Source: SG8-41 sp963699525 (GTDB lineage: Bacteria; Pseudomonadota; Gammaproteobacteria; Burkholderiales; SG8-41). From it: a stretch of 64,000 bases of DNA. The position numbers and the translations under genes are program-made. Below the pieces are notes generated by a model. It made no database searches and was not told where the DNA came from. It was given only the letters and a program-made list of their open reading frames with translations. This document shows, piece by piece, positions 52,941-61,371 of this stretch (within the stretch, counting starts at the first letter, position 1; the number at the start of each line of letters is the position of its first letter). Location of the stretch: the NCBI GenBank assembly GCA_963699525.1, contig CAVOUI010000004.1:310001-374000 (forward strand). The letters are read 5' to 3'.

Positions 52941-53739
52941 CCGCGCAGCACGATGGCGGCGGCCGGCCCGTCAGCAACGGCTCCGGGCGCGCGCATGGAT
53001 CGGTCGCCGATGTTCCTGAAGATCGCGGCGGGGGCATGCTGCTGCTCGTTTGGGAGCTCATCGTGCGCGCGCTGGCGCCGGCCTACGTCGCCAAGCCGAC
53101 CGGCATCGCGCGCGTATTCCCGACGGTAGTCGCGACCCGCAGTTCCTCGCGGCCGCAGGGGCGACGCTGTCGGCGGTCGTGAAGGGCCTGCTGATCTCGA
53201 TCGTGCTCGGCACCGCGGTGGGCTTCGCGATGGGGCGCGTCGATCCGGTCGAGCGGGGCCTGCGCTACTACGTCAACAGCCGTTCGCGACGCCGATGCTC
53301 GCGATCCTGCCGCTGGTGTCGCTGTGGTTCGGCTACAGCGCCGACGCGCGCCTTGCGGTCGTGGTGTTCGCGGCGTTCTTCTCGATCGCGGACAACTCCT
53401 GCGACGGCGCGCGCTCGGTGCCGCTTGACTACCTCGAGGTGGCGCGCTCGTTCCGGCGCCGCCCCGCCACATCCTGTTCGACATCATCATGCCGTCGTCG
53501 CTCCCGTACCTGCTCGCCGGCCTGCGGCTCGCGGCGGGCGCGCGCTGGTGGGCGCGGTCGTGGCGGAGTTCTTCATCTCGATTCCGGGGCTCGGCTACTA
53601 CATCCTCTACAACTCGCGCACCTTCAAGCACAACGAGGCCTTCGTCGCCGTGATCGCGCTGGTCGCGGTCGGCGTGAGCTTCGAGGCGCTGGTCAACTGG
53701 CTGACGCGGCGCTACCTGCCCTGGGCGAGGAGGGACTAG
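52937..53739 (+). CDS. ABC transporter permease 2 (about five frameshifts)
   Basis: Second permease of the same importer, reconstructed from all frames. Recognisable parts are LVWELIVRALAPAYVAKPTGIARVFPTVV, LLISIVLGTAVGFAMGR, ATPMLAILPLVSLWFGYSADARLAVVVF, DYLEVARSFR and VGAVVAEFFISIPGLGYYILYNSRTF. Missing bases are inferred near 53033, 53133, 53281, 53465 and 53540. The start may be GTG 52937, overlapping the first permease, or ATG 52995 (MDRSPMFLKIAAG), which needs no further shift. This is the most broken gene in the window; true decay cannot be excluded. Confidence 0.78.
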
Positions 53740-53749
53740 GCGCGTACGC

Positions 53750-54736
53750 TTGAACTACCGGCAGCTCGGCAAGGGCGGCCCGATCGTCTCCGCGATCAGC
53801 ATGGGCCGCGGCAGCCAGGGGATCAAGCTCGAAGACGCGCCGGGGGTCGCGGCGTTCAACGCGACGATCCGCCGCGCTTTCGAGCTCGGCATCAATTTTT
53901 TCGACTCCTCGGACGCCTACTGGGGCACGCGCCACGAGGTGCTGCTCGGCCGCGCCGTCCGGGAATTCCGCGACAAGGTCCTGGTTTCGAGCAAGTTCGG
54001 CAACATCGACCTGCCGGGCGGGGGCAAGGCGACCAACGGCCGGCCGGAATACGTGCAGAAAAGCTGCGAGGCGAGCCTCGAGCGCATGGGCGTCGAGGTG
54101 ATCGACGTCTACTACCTGCACCGCGTGGACCCGGTGGTGCCGATCGAGGAGACGATCGGCGCGATGGCGCGCCTGGTCGAGCAGGGGAAGGTGCGCTGGA
54201 TCGGGGTCTGCGAAGCGGGGCCGGAAACGCTGCGGCGGGCGCACCGTGCCTATCCCATCAGCGTGCTGCAGACCGAGTACTCCCTGTGGTTCCGGGAGGT
54301 GGAGCGCGACATCATTCCGGTCTGCCGCGAGCTCGGCATCGGCTACGTCGCCTACGCGCCGCTCGGAAGAGGCCTGCTGACGGGCCGGATCCGGAAGGTG
54401 GAGGATCTCGCGCCCAACGACCGGAGGCGGCAGCATCCGCGCTTTCAGCCCGAGAACCTCGCGCGCAACGTGCGGCTGGTCGAGGAGCTGGAGGCGATGG
54501 CGCGGGGGCGGGGGGTGACGGCCGCGCAGCTTGCGCTGGCATGGCTGCTCGCGCAGGGCGAGGACATCGTGCCGATACCCGGCACGAACCACCTGAAGAA
54601 CGTGGAGCTCAATGCCGCCGCGGCGGACATCCGCCTTTCGCCGGAGAAAGTGGAGCGCCTCAACGAAATCTTCGCGATCGGCGCGGGCGCCGGCAAGCGC
54701 TATCACGACAAGGTGCTGAAGGGCGTGGGCATCTGA
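53750..54736 (+). CDS. Aldo/keto reductase
   Basis: A 328-residue NADPH-dependent oxidoreductase of the YhdN/Tas-like AKR group. The catalytic tetrad is visible: Asp and Tyr in FFDSSDAYWG, Lys in VLVSSKFGN and His in VYYLHRVDP. NADPH-binding parts are VPIPGTNHLKNVELN and GIGYVAYAPLGRGLLTG. The TTG start gives the conserved MNYRQLGKGGPIVSAISMG; no ATG is available nearby. The frame is intact, in contrast to the transporter genes just upstream. Confidence 0.91.
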   Translation: MNYRQLGKGGPIVSAISMGRGSQGIKLEDAPGVAAFNATIRRAFELGINFFDSSDAYWGTRHEVLLGRAVREFRDKVLVSSKFGNIDLPGGGKATNGRPEYVQKSCEASLERMGVEVIDVYYLHRVDPVVPIEETIGAMARLVEQGKVRWIGVCEAGPETLRRAHRAYPISVLQTEYSLWFREVERDIIPVCRELGIGYVAYAPLGRGLLTGRIRKVEDLAPNDRRRQHPRFQPENLARNVRLVEELEAMARGRGVTAAQLALAWLLAQGEDIVPIPGTNHLKNVELNAAAADIRLSPEKVERLNEIFAIGAGAGKRYHDKVLKGVGI

Positions 54737-54769
54737 CTGCAGGGATGAGGGATGAAGGAGGAGCGTCCT

Positions 54770-55750
54770 GTGAACCAGCGGAAGACGATTGCTTTCTGCC
54801 TTCTGACTTTCGCCATCTTCGCCGGCATGTCTGCGGCGTCCGCGCAGACATATCCCTCCAAGCCGATCCGCTTCATCGTGCCGTGGTCGGCGGGCAGCGG
54901 CACCGATCTCATGGCGCGAGCCTTCGCCCAGGAGCTTTCAAAGGCCATCGGCCAGCAGGTGGTGCTGGACAACCGCGGCGGCGCGGGCGCGACGATCGGC
55001 ACCGAGCTGGCGGCGCGCTCTCCCGCCGACGGCTACGTGATCTACGTCGGCGGCTCGGTTTCCATGGTGATGAGCCCGGTGATCTACCCGAAGGTCGGCT
55101 ACGACCCGGTGAAGGACTTCGCTCCGGTGTCGGTGGTATCCCGGTTCTACAATGCCGCGGCGGTGCACCCCTCCATGCCCGTGAAGACGGTGAAGGAGCT
55201 GATCGCGCTCGCTCGCTCGCGGCCGGGCGAAATCGTGATGGGCTCGGCGGGCAACGGCTCGACGAGCCACATCGCGGGGGAGCTCTTCCAGAGCATGACG
55301 AAGACGAAGATGCTGCACGTGCCCTATAAGGGCGGCGGGCAGCTCGTGATCGCCGTGCTGGCAGGCGAGGCCCAGCTCTCGTTCTCGCCGGTCTCGACGG
55401 CGATCAATCACGCGAAGACGGGCAAGCTCAGGATGCTGGGCGTCTCCTCGCCGGAGCGCCTTGCCTCGCTGCCGGACGTTCCCGCGATTGCGGAGACGGT
55501 GCCGGGCTACCAGTTCGGCGGCTGGCAGGGGATCCTCGTGCCGGCGGGCACGCCGCAGGAGATCGTGAAGCGCCTGAACGCGGCGATCCTCAAGGCGATC
55601 CATACGCAGGAATTCCGGGACTACCTCGCGCGGGAAGGCTCGGTGCTCGTCGGCAGCACGCCCGAGGAATTCTCGGCGTTCCTGCGCGCCGAGGTGACGA
55701 AGCTCACGCCGATCATCCGCGCGAGCGGCGCAAGGCCGAGTGAGGGATGA
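54770..55750 (+). CDS. Bug/TctC-type periplasmic solute-binding protein (3)
   Basis: An intact TctC protein of about 326 residues. The signal peptide ends ASAQ before TYPSKPIRFIVPWSAGSGTDLMAR. Family motifs QQVVLDNRGGAGATIGTE, SPADGYVIYVGG, VGYDPVKDF and LHVPYKGGGQLVIA follow. GTG 54770 is preferred because AGGAGG stands nine bases upstream; an ATG at 54752 lies within the repeated GATGAGG-like sequence. It is the third of four such orphans in the island and precedes a hydrolase, as copy 1 does. Confidence 0.9.
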   Translation: MNQRKTIAFCLLTFAIFAGMSAASAQTYPSKPIRFIVPWSAGSGTDLMARAFAQELSKAIGQQVVLDNRGGAGATIGTELAARSPADGYVIYVGGSVSMVMSPVIYPKVGYDPVKDFAPVSVVSRFYNAAAVHPSMPVKTVKELIALARSRPGEIVMGSAGNGSTSHIAGELFQSMTKTKMLHVPYKGGGQLVIAVLAGEAQLSFSPVSTAINHAKTGKLRMLGVSSPERLASLPDVPAIAETVPGYQFGGWQGILVPAGTPQEIVKRLNAAILKAIHTQEFRDYLAREGSVLVGSTPEEFSAFLRAEVTKLTPIIRASGARPSEG

Positions 55751-55806
55751 GGGCGGAGGGATGAGGGTGAGGGTGAGCAGAGTGACGGACATTTCCGAAG
55801 GAACGA

Positions 55807-56853
55807 ATGGCGGACCGCAACGTAGAAGTCGCGCTCGAGCGCTTCACCTGGCGCATGCTCTCGCAGTACGTCGTGCCGTGGGAGTTCGAGCAGCTGAAGA
55901 GCCGCATCCATCGCTGGGACCAGTGGTGCGAGGAGTGGAGCAAGGAGGCGCGCAAGCACGCCGGGATCGGGGACAAGGCGCTCGCCGACGGGCACCGCCT
56001 GACGGCAGGCGCGGCCTACATCCGCGCGGCGCTCTACTACCACTGGGCGACGTTTCTCTTCGTGCACGACCAGCACCAGTGGCGCGCGGGAATGGAGGCG
56101 ATGGGGGAGTGCTGGCAGAAGGCGGCGCCGCTGGTGGACCCCCCGATGGAGCTGATGGAGATTCCCTTCGACGGAACGGTCCTGCCGGGCTACCTGCGCA
56201 GGCCCGGGGGAATCGCCCGGCCGCCGCTCGTCATCCTCGTACCCGGCGGCGACTCGACCAAGGAGGAACTCTACGATTTCGGCGAGCACATGCTGAAGCG
56301 CGGCATGGCGGTTTTCGCCTTCGACGGGCCCGGCCAGGGCCTCGTCAGCACGCGGCTGAAGCTGCGTCCCGACTTCGAGGTGCCGATCCGGGCGGTCACC
56401 GATTACGTGCTGAAGCGCGCGCGCGTGAACGCGAGGCGCCTCGCCATCGGCGGCATCTCCTACGGGGGGCTCTTCGCCTGCCGGGGCGCCGCCTTCGACG
56501 ACCGCTTCAAGGCGGTGGTCTCCGTGAGCAGCTGGTATACGCCGGCGGGACGCTTCACCGGCATGGATCCCCTGTCGCAGACCGGGCTCAAGCAGTACAT
56601 GGGCGAGAACGCCGAGCAGGTGCAGGACAGCATCACCATGGCGGGAGCGGCGGAACGCCTGGAGGTGCCGCTGCTCCAAGTCTATGGGGGGCTCGACAGG
56701 GCCTCACCGCCCGAGCACGCCTACCGCGTCGAAAAGGAAGTGAAGGGGCCGGCGACGACGGTGGTGTTCGAGAACGGGGTGCACGTCTGCAATAACCTGC
56801 ATCACATCGCGCGCCCGCTGATCGCCGACTGGCTGCTGGATAACCTCCGCTGA
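55807..56853 (+). CDS. Alpha/beta hydrolase, pseudooxynicotine-hydrolase-like (copy 3)
   Basis: A 348-residue hydrolase of the same architecture as the 37618 and 39691 proteins but more divergent. It has a helical cap (KSRIHRWDQWCEEWSKEARKH ...), then LVPGGDSTKEEL and FDGPGQGLVSTRL. The nucleophile is Ser in GGISYGGLFACRGAA, the acid Asp in YGGLDRASP, and His in ENGVHVCNNLHH. ATG at 55807 has CCGAAGGAACGA upstream. It sits directly downstream of a TctC gene. Substrate unknown. Confidence 0.85.
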   Translation: MADRNVEVALERFTWRMLSQYVVPWEFEQLKSRIHRWDQWCEEWSKEARKHAGIGDKALADGHRLTAGAAYIRAALYYHWATFLFVHDQHQWRAGMEAMGECWQKAAPLVDPPMELMEIPFDGTVLPGYLRRPGGIARPPLVILVPGGDSTKEELYDFGEHMLKRGMAVFAFDGPGQGLVSTRLKLRPDFEVPIRAVTDYVLKRARVNARRLAIGGISYGGLFACRGAAFDDRFKAVVSVSSWYTPAGRFTGMDPLSQTGLKQYMGENAEQVQDSITMAGAAERLEVPLLQVYGGLDRASPPEHAYRVEKEVKGPATTVVFENGVHVCNNLHHIARPLIADWLLDNLR

Positions 56854-56859
56854 CGAGAC

Positions 56860-57846
56860 ATGACCGTAATGCTCGACGCCAAAGCACTCGAAGGCGCGCT
56901 CGGCATGCGCGACGCCATCGATCTGCTGGAGGAGATGTCGCGGCACGAGGCCGCGGGCGGGACCTTCATTTCGCCCCGACTGAACAGCGCCTTCGAGGGC
57001 GGCTGGATGCGCATGATGTTCGGCGTGGATCGCGAGGCGGGCTACTTTGCGACCAAGGCCTATCACCTGATCGAGGGCGCCGGCGTGCGCTACGTGGTCT
57101 CGCTCTACCGGCTCGCGGATGGCGCGCTCCTCGCCGTGATGGACGGGCGGCTCATCACGGATCTCCGCACCGGCGCGGCGAGCGGCGTCGTCGCGCGGAA
57201 AGTACCCCTGCACGGCCCGGTGCACGTGGGGCTGCTCGGCTCCGGCCACCAGTCGCGCATGCAGCTCGAGAGCCTCGCCAGCGTGTACCCCGTCCGTTCG
57301 GCTACCGTGTATAGCCCGACGCCGGCGCACCGCGAGACCTTCGGGCGCGAGATGGCGGCGAAGCTCGGCTTTCCGGTCGTCATCGCGGATTTCGCGGAGG
57401 CCGCGGTACGGGGGCACGAAGTCGTCGTGGCGGCAACCAGCTCGCGCAGCGCCGAGCCGGTGCTGCGCGGGGCGTGGCTCGATCGCTGCCGCCTGCTGTG
57501 CGCGGTGGGCAGCACGCGCCCGCAATCAGTCGAAGTGGATGCGGAGTCCTTCCGCGGCGCCGGCCTCGTCGTCGTCGATTCCGAGCGCGCGGTGGAGGAG
57601 GCGGGCGACCTTCAGGCCGCGGTCCGGGCGGGCGCAGTGCCGGAAGAGAAGCACGTCACGCTCGCGCAGCTCGTGGCCGGCAAAGCGACGGTGCCTGCGC
57701 AGGGGCGGGTGGTATTCAAGTCGGTCGGCACCGCGCTGCAGGACCTCGCTCTCGCCGCCCGCTATTACGATCTGCTGGGATCGAAGGCGGCGGCACGCGT
57801 AGAGAGCCTGGCAAGCCTGAAGCGTCCGGTCAGCGCGCCGCGTTAA
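56860..57846 (+). CDS. Ornithine cyclodeaminase / mu-crystallin family protein
   Basis: A 328-residue NAD(P)-binding protein. Landmarks are MMFGVDREAGYFATKAYH with the substrate-binding Lys, LLAVMDGRLITDLRTGAASGVVARK, and the Rossmann motif VHVGLLGSGHQSRMQLESL. VAATSSRSAEPVLRG and VFKSVGTALQDLALAA follow. Members are ornithine cyclodeaminases, imino-acid or ketimine reductases and opine-type enzymes; specificity cannot be assigned. It starts six bases after the hydrolase stop codon and ends before a REP-like palindrome. Confidence 0.9.
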   Translation: MTVMLDAKALEGALGMRDAIDLLEEMSRHEAAGGTFISPRLNSAFEGGWMRMMFGVDREAGYFATKAYHLIEGAGVRYVVSLYRLADGALLAVMDGRLITDLRTGAASGVVARKVPLHGPVHVGLLGSGHQSRMQLESLASVYPVRSATVYSPTPAHRETFGREMAAKLGFPVVIADFAEAAVRGHEVVVAATSSRSAEPVLRGAWLDRCRLLCAVGSTRPQSVEVDAESFRGAGLVVVDSERAVEEAGDLQAAVRAGAVPEEKHVTLAQLVAGKATVPAQGRVVFKSVGTALQDLALAARYYDLLGSKAAARVESLASLKRPVSAPR

Positions 57847-57884
57847 CACTTTCCCCCTCGATGGAGGAGAGAATTGAAGAGTTA

Positions 57885-57907
57885 CCCTCCCCCTTGACGG
57901 GGGAGGG
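57885..57907. repeat. REP-like extragenic palindrome, second copy
   Basis: A perfect 9-bp stem CCCTCCCCC / GGGGGAGGG with a 5-base loop, followed by ATAGGGTAGGGGTGAT. It has the same stem and loop lengths as 7938-7960, and its flank resembles the reverse complement of that element's flank. The AGGGG in the flank is nine bases before the next start codon and may act as its ribosome-binding site. Confidence 0.75.
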
Positions 57908-57925
57908 ATAGGGTAGGGGTGATAT

Positions 57926-59204
57926 ATGGACAACGACTGGAACCAGGTCCGACGCGAGCTCGATAAGTCGGATAATTTCGAGGCGATCTGCAACTCGCCG
58001 TGGTACACCGACGCGGTGTACGAGAAATTCTCCGACGCGGAATTCGCACGCCGGCACGAGGCGGCGCGAAAGCTGATGACGCGCGACGGGCTCGATGCGC
58101 TGATACTCACGGGCGGGCCCGACATCTACAGCCACGGCGGGGCCGTCGCGTGGGGCGCGGGTCTCATCGACGACCGCGGTATGTGCCAGTATCTCGTGCT
58201 GCCCCTGAAAGGCGAGCCGACGCTGATCTATCCGCACTACGGCTGCCACATCGAGGCGGCGCGCAAGATGGTGTCGGTGCGCGACGTGCGCAGCGGCCAG
58301 CACGGGAAGTACGGCAAGGCCGTCGCCGAGCGCCTGATCGAGCTTCAATCTGCAGAAAGGCCGCATCGGCATCACCGCCGCGAACCGCACCGGCCCCGAG
58401 TACATGGGCGTCCAGGCCTACCTGGATCTCCAGAAGCTCCTGCCGCAGGCGAGCTTCGCGTTCTCCCCGACGTTGTTCCACGAGCTGACCTACCGCAAGA
58501 GCGCCGAGGAGCTTCGCGCCATGGCAAAGGCGGGGCAGCTCGCGATCCGGGCGCTGGAAGCGGTGAAGGCGACCGCGAAGCCCGGCGTGCGCGAGTACCA
58601 GCTCGCCGGCGCGGTGGCGAACGCCGTGTTGAGCGCCGGCGGCCGCTATCACCTGCTGATGATCGGCTCGACCTCGATGCATGACCCCAAGCTGATCTTT
58701 CCCAACCCCAACCCTTCCGGGCGCGTGCTGAAGGAGGGGGACATCGTGCTGTCGGAGCTCGCCATGTCCTACATGGGCTACTCCGCCAAGATCGGGCATC
58801 CCGTCAGCGTCGGTCGGCCGACGGAGCGCTACCAGGCGTTTTTCAAGGACGTGGTCATCGGCGGCTTCAAGGAGATCCGCGCGCTGCTGAAGCCCGGCAC
58901 CACGCTCGAGGACGTGCGCAAGGTGGGGGCGCAGGCCTTCCGCAAACGCGGCGCTCAGTCGCGCCCGACCATCATGCATGGGCTCGATCTCATCACCTCG
59001 GTGCCGTTCGTCAGGGCCGATCGAGTGCGCACCGAGCCCTACGACATGACCATGCAGCCGGGCATGACGTACAACATCGAGATCACGCCGGTGGACAAGG
59101 AAGGTGTGTTCGGCATCTTCTATTCGCGGTCGTTCGCCATTACGGCGTCCGGCCACGAGGATCTGACGCCGTATCCCGTCGACGAGATCCTCGTCGCAGG
59201 TTGA
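57926..59204 (+). CDS. M24-fold protein 2, metal ligands largely replaced (one frameshift)
   Basis: A creatinase/prolidase-like protein of about 425 residues. The first frame has FSDAEFARRHEAARKLMTRDGLDALILTGGPDIYSHGG. After an extra base near 58344 the second frame continues NLQKGRIGITAANRTGPEYMG. The pita-bread domain reads GDIVLSELAMSYMGYSAKIGHPVSVG, IMHGLDLI, YNIEITPV and FYSRSFAITASGHEDLT. At the five usual metal positions it has Glu, Lys, His, Glu and Ser instead of Asp, Asp, His, Glu, Glu. A normal dinuclear site is therefore unlikely. It is followed by a TctC gene. Confidence 0.82.
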
Positions 59205-59231
59205 CGCCCTTGAGGGGTGACGAGGCAGTCC

Positions 59232-60203
59232 ATGAAAACGAACCAATACGTCCCGGCAGCGCTGCTTGCGGCTGCGGTGCTGACCTGCGCCTCGACCCGC
59301 GCCGCCGATTATCCGAACCGGCCGATACGGCTGATCATGCCCAACGCGCCGGGAAGCTCCGCGGACACCATGGGCCGCATCGCCGCCCTCAAGCTCGCCG
59401 AGGCGCTCGGCCAGCAGGTCGTCGTGGACAACCGCGCGGGCGCGGGCGGCGTCGTGGGGCTGGAGATCGGCAAGAACGCGATGCCCGACGGCTACACGCT
59501 GATCGCGACCTCGCTCGGCGCGCTCACGGTGTCGCCTCACATCCGCAAGAACCTGCCGTACGACCCGATGAAGGACTTCGAGTACGTCGCGCTCTATTCG
59601 CGCCAGGGCAACGTGCTGGTGGTGAACCCGTCGCTGCCCGTGAAGAGCGTCCGGGATCTCATCGATTACGCGAAGGCGAAGCAGGGCAGGATCAACATGG
59701 CGACTGCCGGCATCGGCGCGCAGAGCCACCTCAACGGCACCGCGCTGATGATCGCAGGCAAGTTCGAGTCCGTCGCGGTCCCCTACAAGGGCGGCGGACC
59801 CTCGATGGCCGCCGTGATCGCGAACGAGGCGCAGTGGTCCATCGCGCCTTCCGGAGCGATGATGTCCCACATCCGGGCCGGCCGGCTGCGGGCGATCGGT
59901 CATACGCTGCCGCAGCGCTCGCCGCTGATGGGCGACATCCCGGCGATCGCGGAAACCCTGCCGGGATTCCAGTATGTCGCGGTTTCCGGACTCCTCGCGC
60001 CGAGGGGAACGCCCGGACCCGTCGTGCAAAAGATCAACGCGACTATGGCCAAGGTCGTCGCGACGCCGGAGATGAGAGACCTGCTCGCGGCGCAGGGCGC
60101 CGAGCCCGCCACCGGCACGCCCCAGGAATTCCGCGCGGCGATCCGGGAGGAACTGATTGAGACCGGGAAGCTCGTAAAGGCCATCGGTCTCAAGGACGAG
60201 TAA
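59232..60203 (+). CDS. Bug/TctC-type periplasmic solute-binding protein (4)
   Basis: An intact 323-residue TctC protein. The signal peptide (about 1-26) ends STRAADYPNRPIRLIMPNAPGSSADTMGR. QQVVVDNRAGAGGVVGLE, MPDGYTLIATS, LPYDPMKDF and VAVPYKGGGPSMAAV follow. ATG 59232 (MKTNQYVPAALLA) is the best leader start; the frame extends five codons upstream. It lies between M24-fold protein 2 and a flavin oxidase. No membrane subunits accompany it. Confidence 0.91.
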   Translation: MKTNQYVPAALLAAAVLTCASTRAADYPNRPIRLIMPNAPGSSADTMGRIAALKLAEALGQQVVVDNRAGAGGVVGLEIGKNAMPDGYTLIATSLGALTVSPHIRKNLPYDPMKDFEYVALYSRQGNVLVVNPSLPVKSVRDLIDYAKAKQGRINMATAGIGAQSHLNGTALMIAGKFESVAVPYKGGGPSMAAVIANEAQWSIAPSGAMMSHIRAGRLRAIGHTLPQRSPLMGDIPAIAETLPGFQYVAVSGLLAPRGTPGPVVQKINATMAKVVATPEMRDLLAAQGAEPATGTPQEFRAAIREELIETGKLVKAIGLKDE

Positions 60204-60215
60204 CGAGGAAAGGGA

Positions 60216-61370
60216 ATGGCGAGCAGAGCACCCAAGGCGAAGGGAGCGCAGCCGAAGGAAGCGCCGCGCAAGTATCCGCGCATCGACGAGCGCGCCGCGG
60301 CGAATTTCGTTTCGCTGCAGGAAGTCGTGGCGACGGCGCGGCGCAACCTGCCGCAGGACCTGTGGGACCATCTCTCCGGAGGATCGGACTCCGAGACGAC
60401 GCTGCTCCGGAACCGCCAGGCGCTCGACAGCCTCGCGCTGCGCCAGCGGGTCCTCGTGGACGTGCGGAAGATCGACATCACGACGACCCTGCTCGGGCAG
60501 AAGCTCGCGAGCCCCGTCTTTCTCGCGCCGGTCGGGGGCTTTGTCGGTTTCGCCCACCCGTTGGGCGCCGTCAATGTCGCGAAGGCGGCGGTGGCGCACG
60601 GCACAACCGCATTCATCAGCACGGCGGCGAAGCCGAGCCTCGAAGCCGCGGCAGCGGCGGTGAAGGAGCCGCTCATCTTCCAGCTCTACGTGCGGGCCGA
60701 CCGCAAGTGGGTGGAGGATATTCTCGACCGCGCGAAGGCTGCCGGCTACCGGGCCCTCTGCGTGTGCGTAGACCGCAACTACTACGGCCGGCGCGAGCGC
60801 GACATCATCAGCCGCGCCAACGTGCGCGAAGGCTTTGGTGACCCCACGTTCCAGATGGGCCTCAAGTGGGACGATCTCGCCTGGATGAAGAGCCATTGGA
60901 AGGTGCCGCTGATCGTGAAGGGCATCGCGACCGCCGAGGACGCGAAGCTCTCGGTCGAGCACGGCGCCGACGTCGTCTACGTCTCCAACCACGGCGGGCG
61001 CCAGCTCGACCACGCCCAGGGCACGATCGAAGTGCTGCCGGAAGTCGTCGCCGCCGTGAACGGGCGGGCCGAGATACTCTGGGACGGCGGCGTGCTGCGC
61101 GGCACCGACGTCGTAAAGGGGATCAGCCTCGGCGCGCGCGCAGTCGGCGTCGGCAAGATGCTCGGCTGGGCGCTTGCCGCTGCGGGCGAGCCGGGTCTCA
61201 AGCGTATGCTGGAGCTGATGGACGTCGAAATCCGCACCGCGATGGGCCTGATGGGCGTCACCTCGCTCGCGCAACTGAACCCGTCCCGGGTGCGCCCCGC
61301 GCAACCCGTCCGCCCCGCGAGCCAGACCAACGCTTATCCCTGGTTCGAAGAGCAGCTCAGGAAGAAGTGA
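60216..61370 (+). CDS. FMN-dependent alpha-hydroxy-acid dehydrogenase/oxidase
   Basis: A 384-residue protein of the lactate/glycolate oxidase family. The barrel motifs are SPVFLAPVGGFVGFAHPLGAVNVAKAA, FQLYVRADRKW, VPLIVKGIATAEDAKLSVEHGADVVYVSNHGGRQLDHAQGTIEVLPEVV (Lys and catalytic His/Arg) and ILWDGGVLRGTDVVKGISLGARAVGVG. The usual N-terminal YDYxxGGAxDE is WDHLSGGSDSE, so substrate contacts may differ. It would oxidise an (S)-2-hydroxyacid to the 2-oxoacid, which could feed the E1-E2 complex encoded upstream. Confidence 0.9.
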   Translation: MASRAPKAKGAQPKEAPRKYPRIDERAAANFVSLQEVVATARRNLPQDLWDHLSGGSDSETTLLRNRQALDSLALRQRVLVDVRKIDITTTLLGQKLASPVFLAPVGGFVGFAHPLGAVNVAKAAVAHGTTAFISTAAKPSLEAAAAAVKEPLIFQLYVRADRKWVEDILDRAKAAGYRALCVCVDRNYYGRRERDIISRANVREGFGDPTFQMGLKWDDLAWMKSHWKVPLIVKGIATAEDAKLSVEHGADVVYVSNHGGRQLDHAQGTIEVLPEVVAAVNGRAEILWDGGVLRGTDVVKGISLGARAVGVGKMLGWALAAAGEPGLKRMLELMDVEIRTAMGLMGVTSLAQLNPSRVRPAQPVRPASQTNAYPWFEEQLRKK

Positions 61371-61371
61371 C

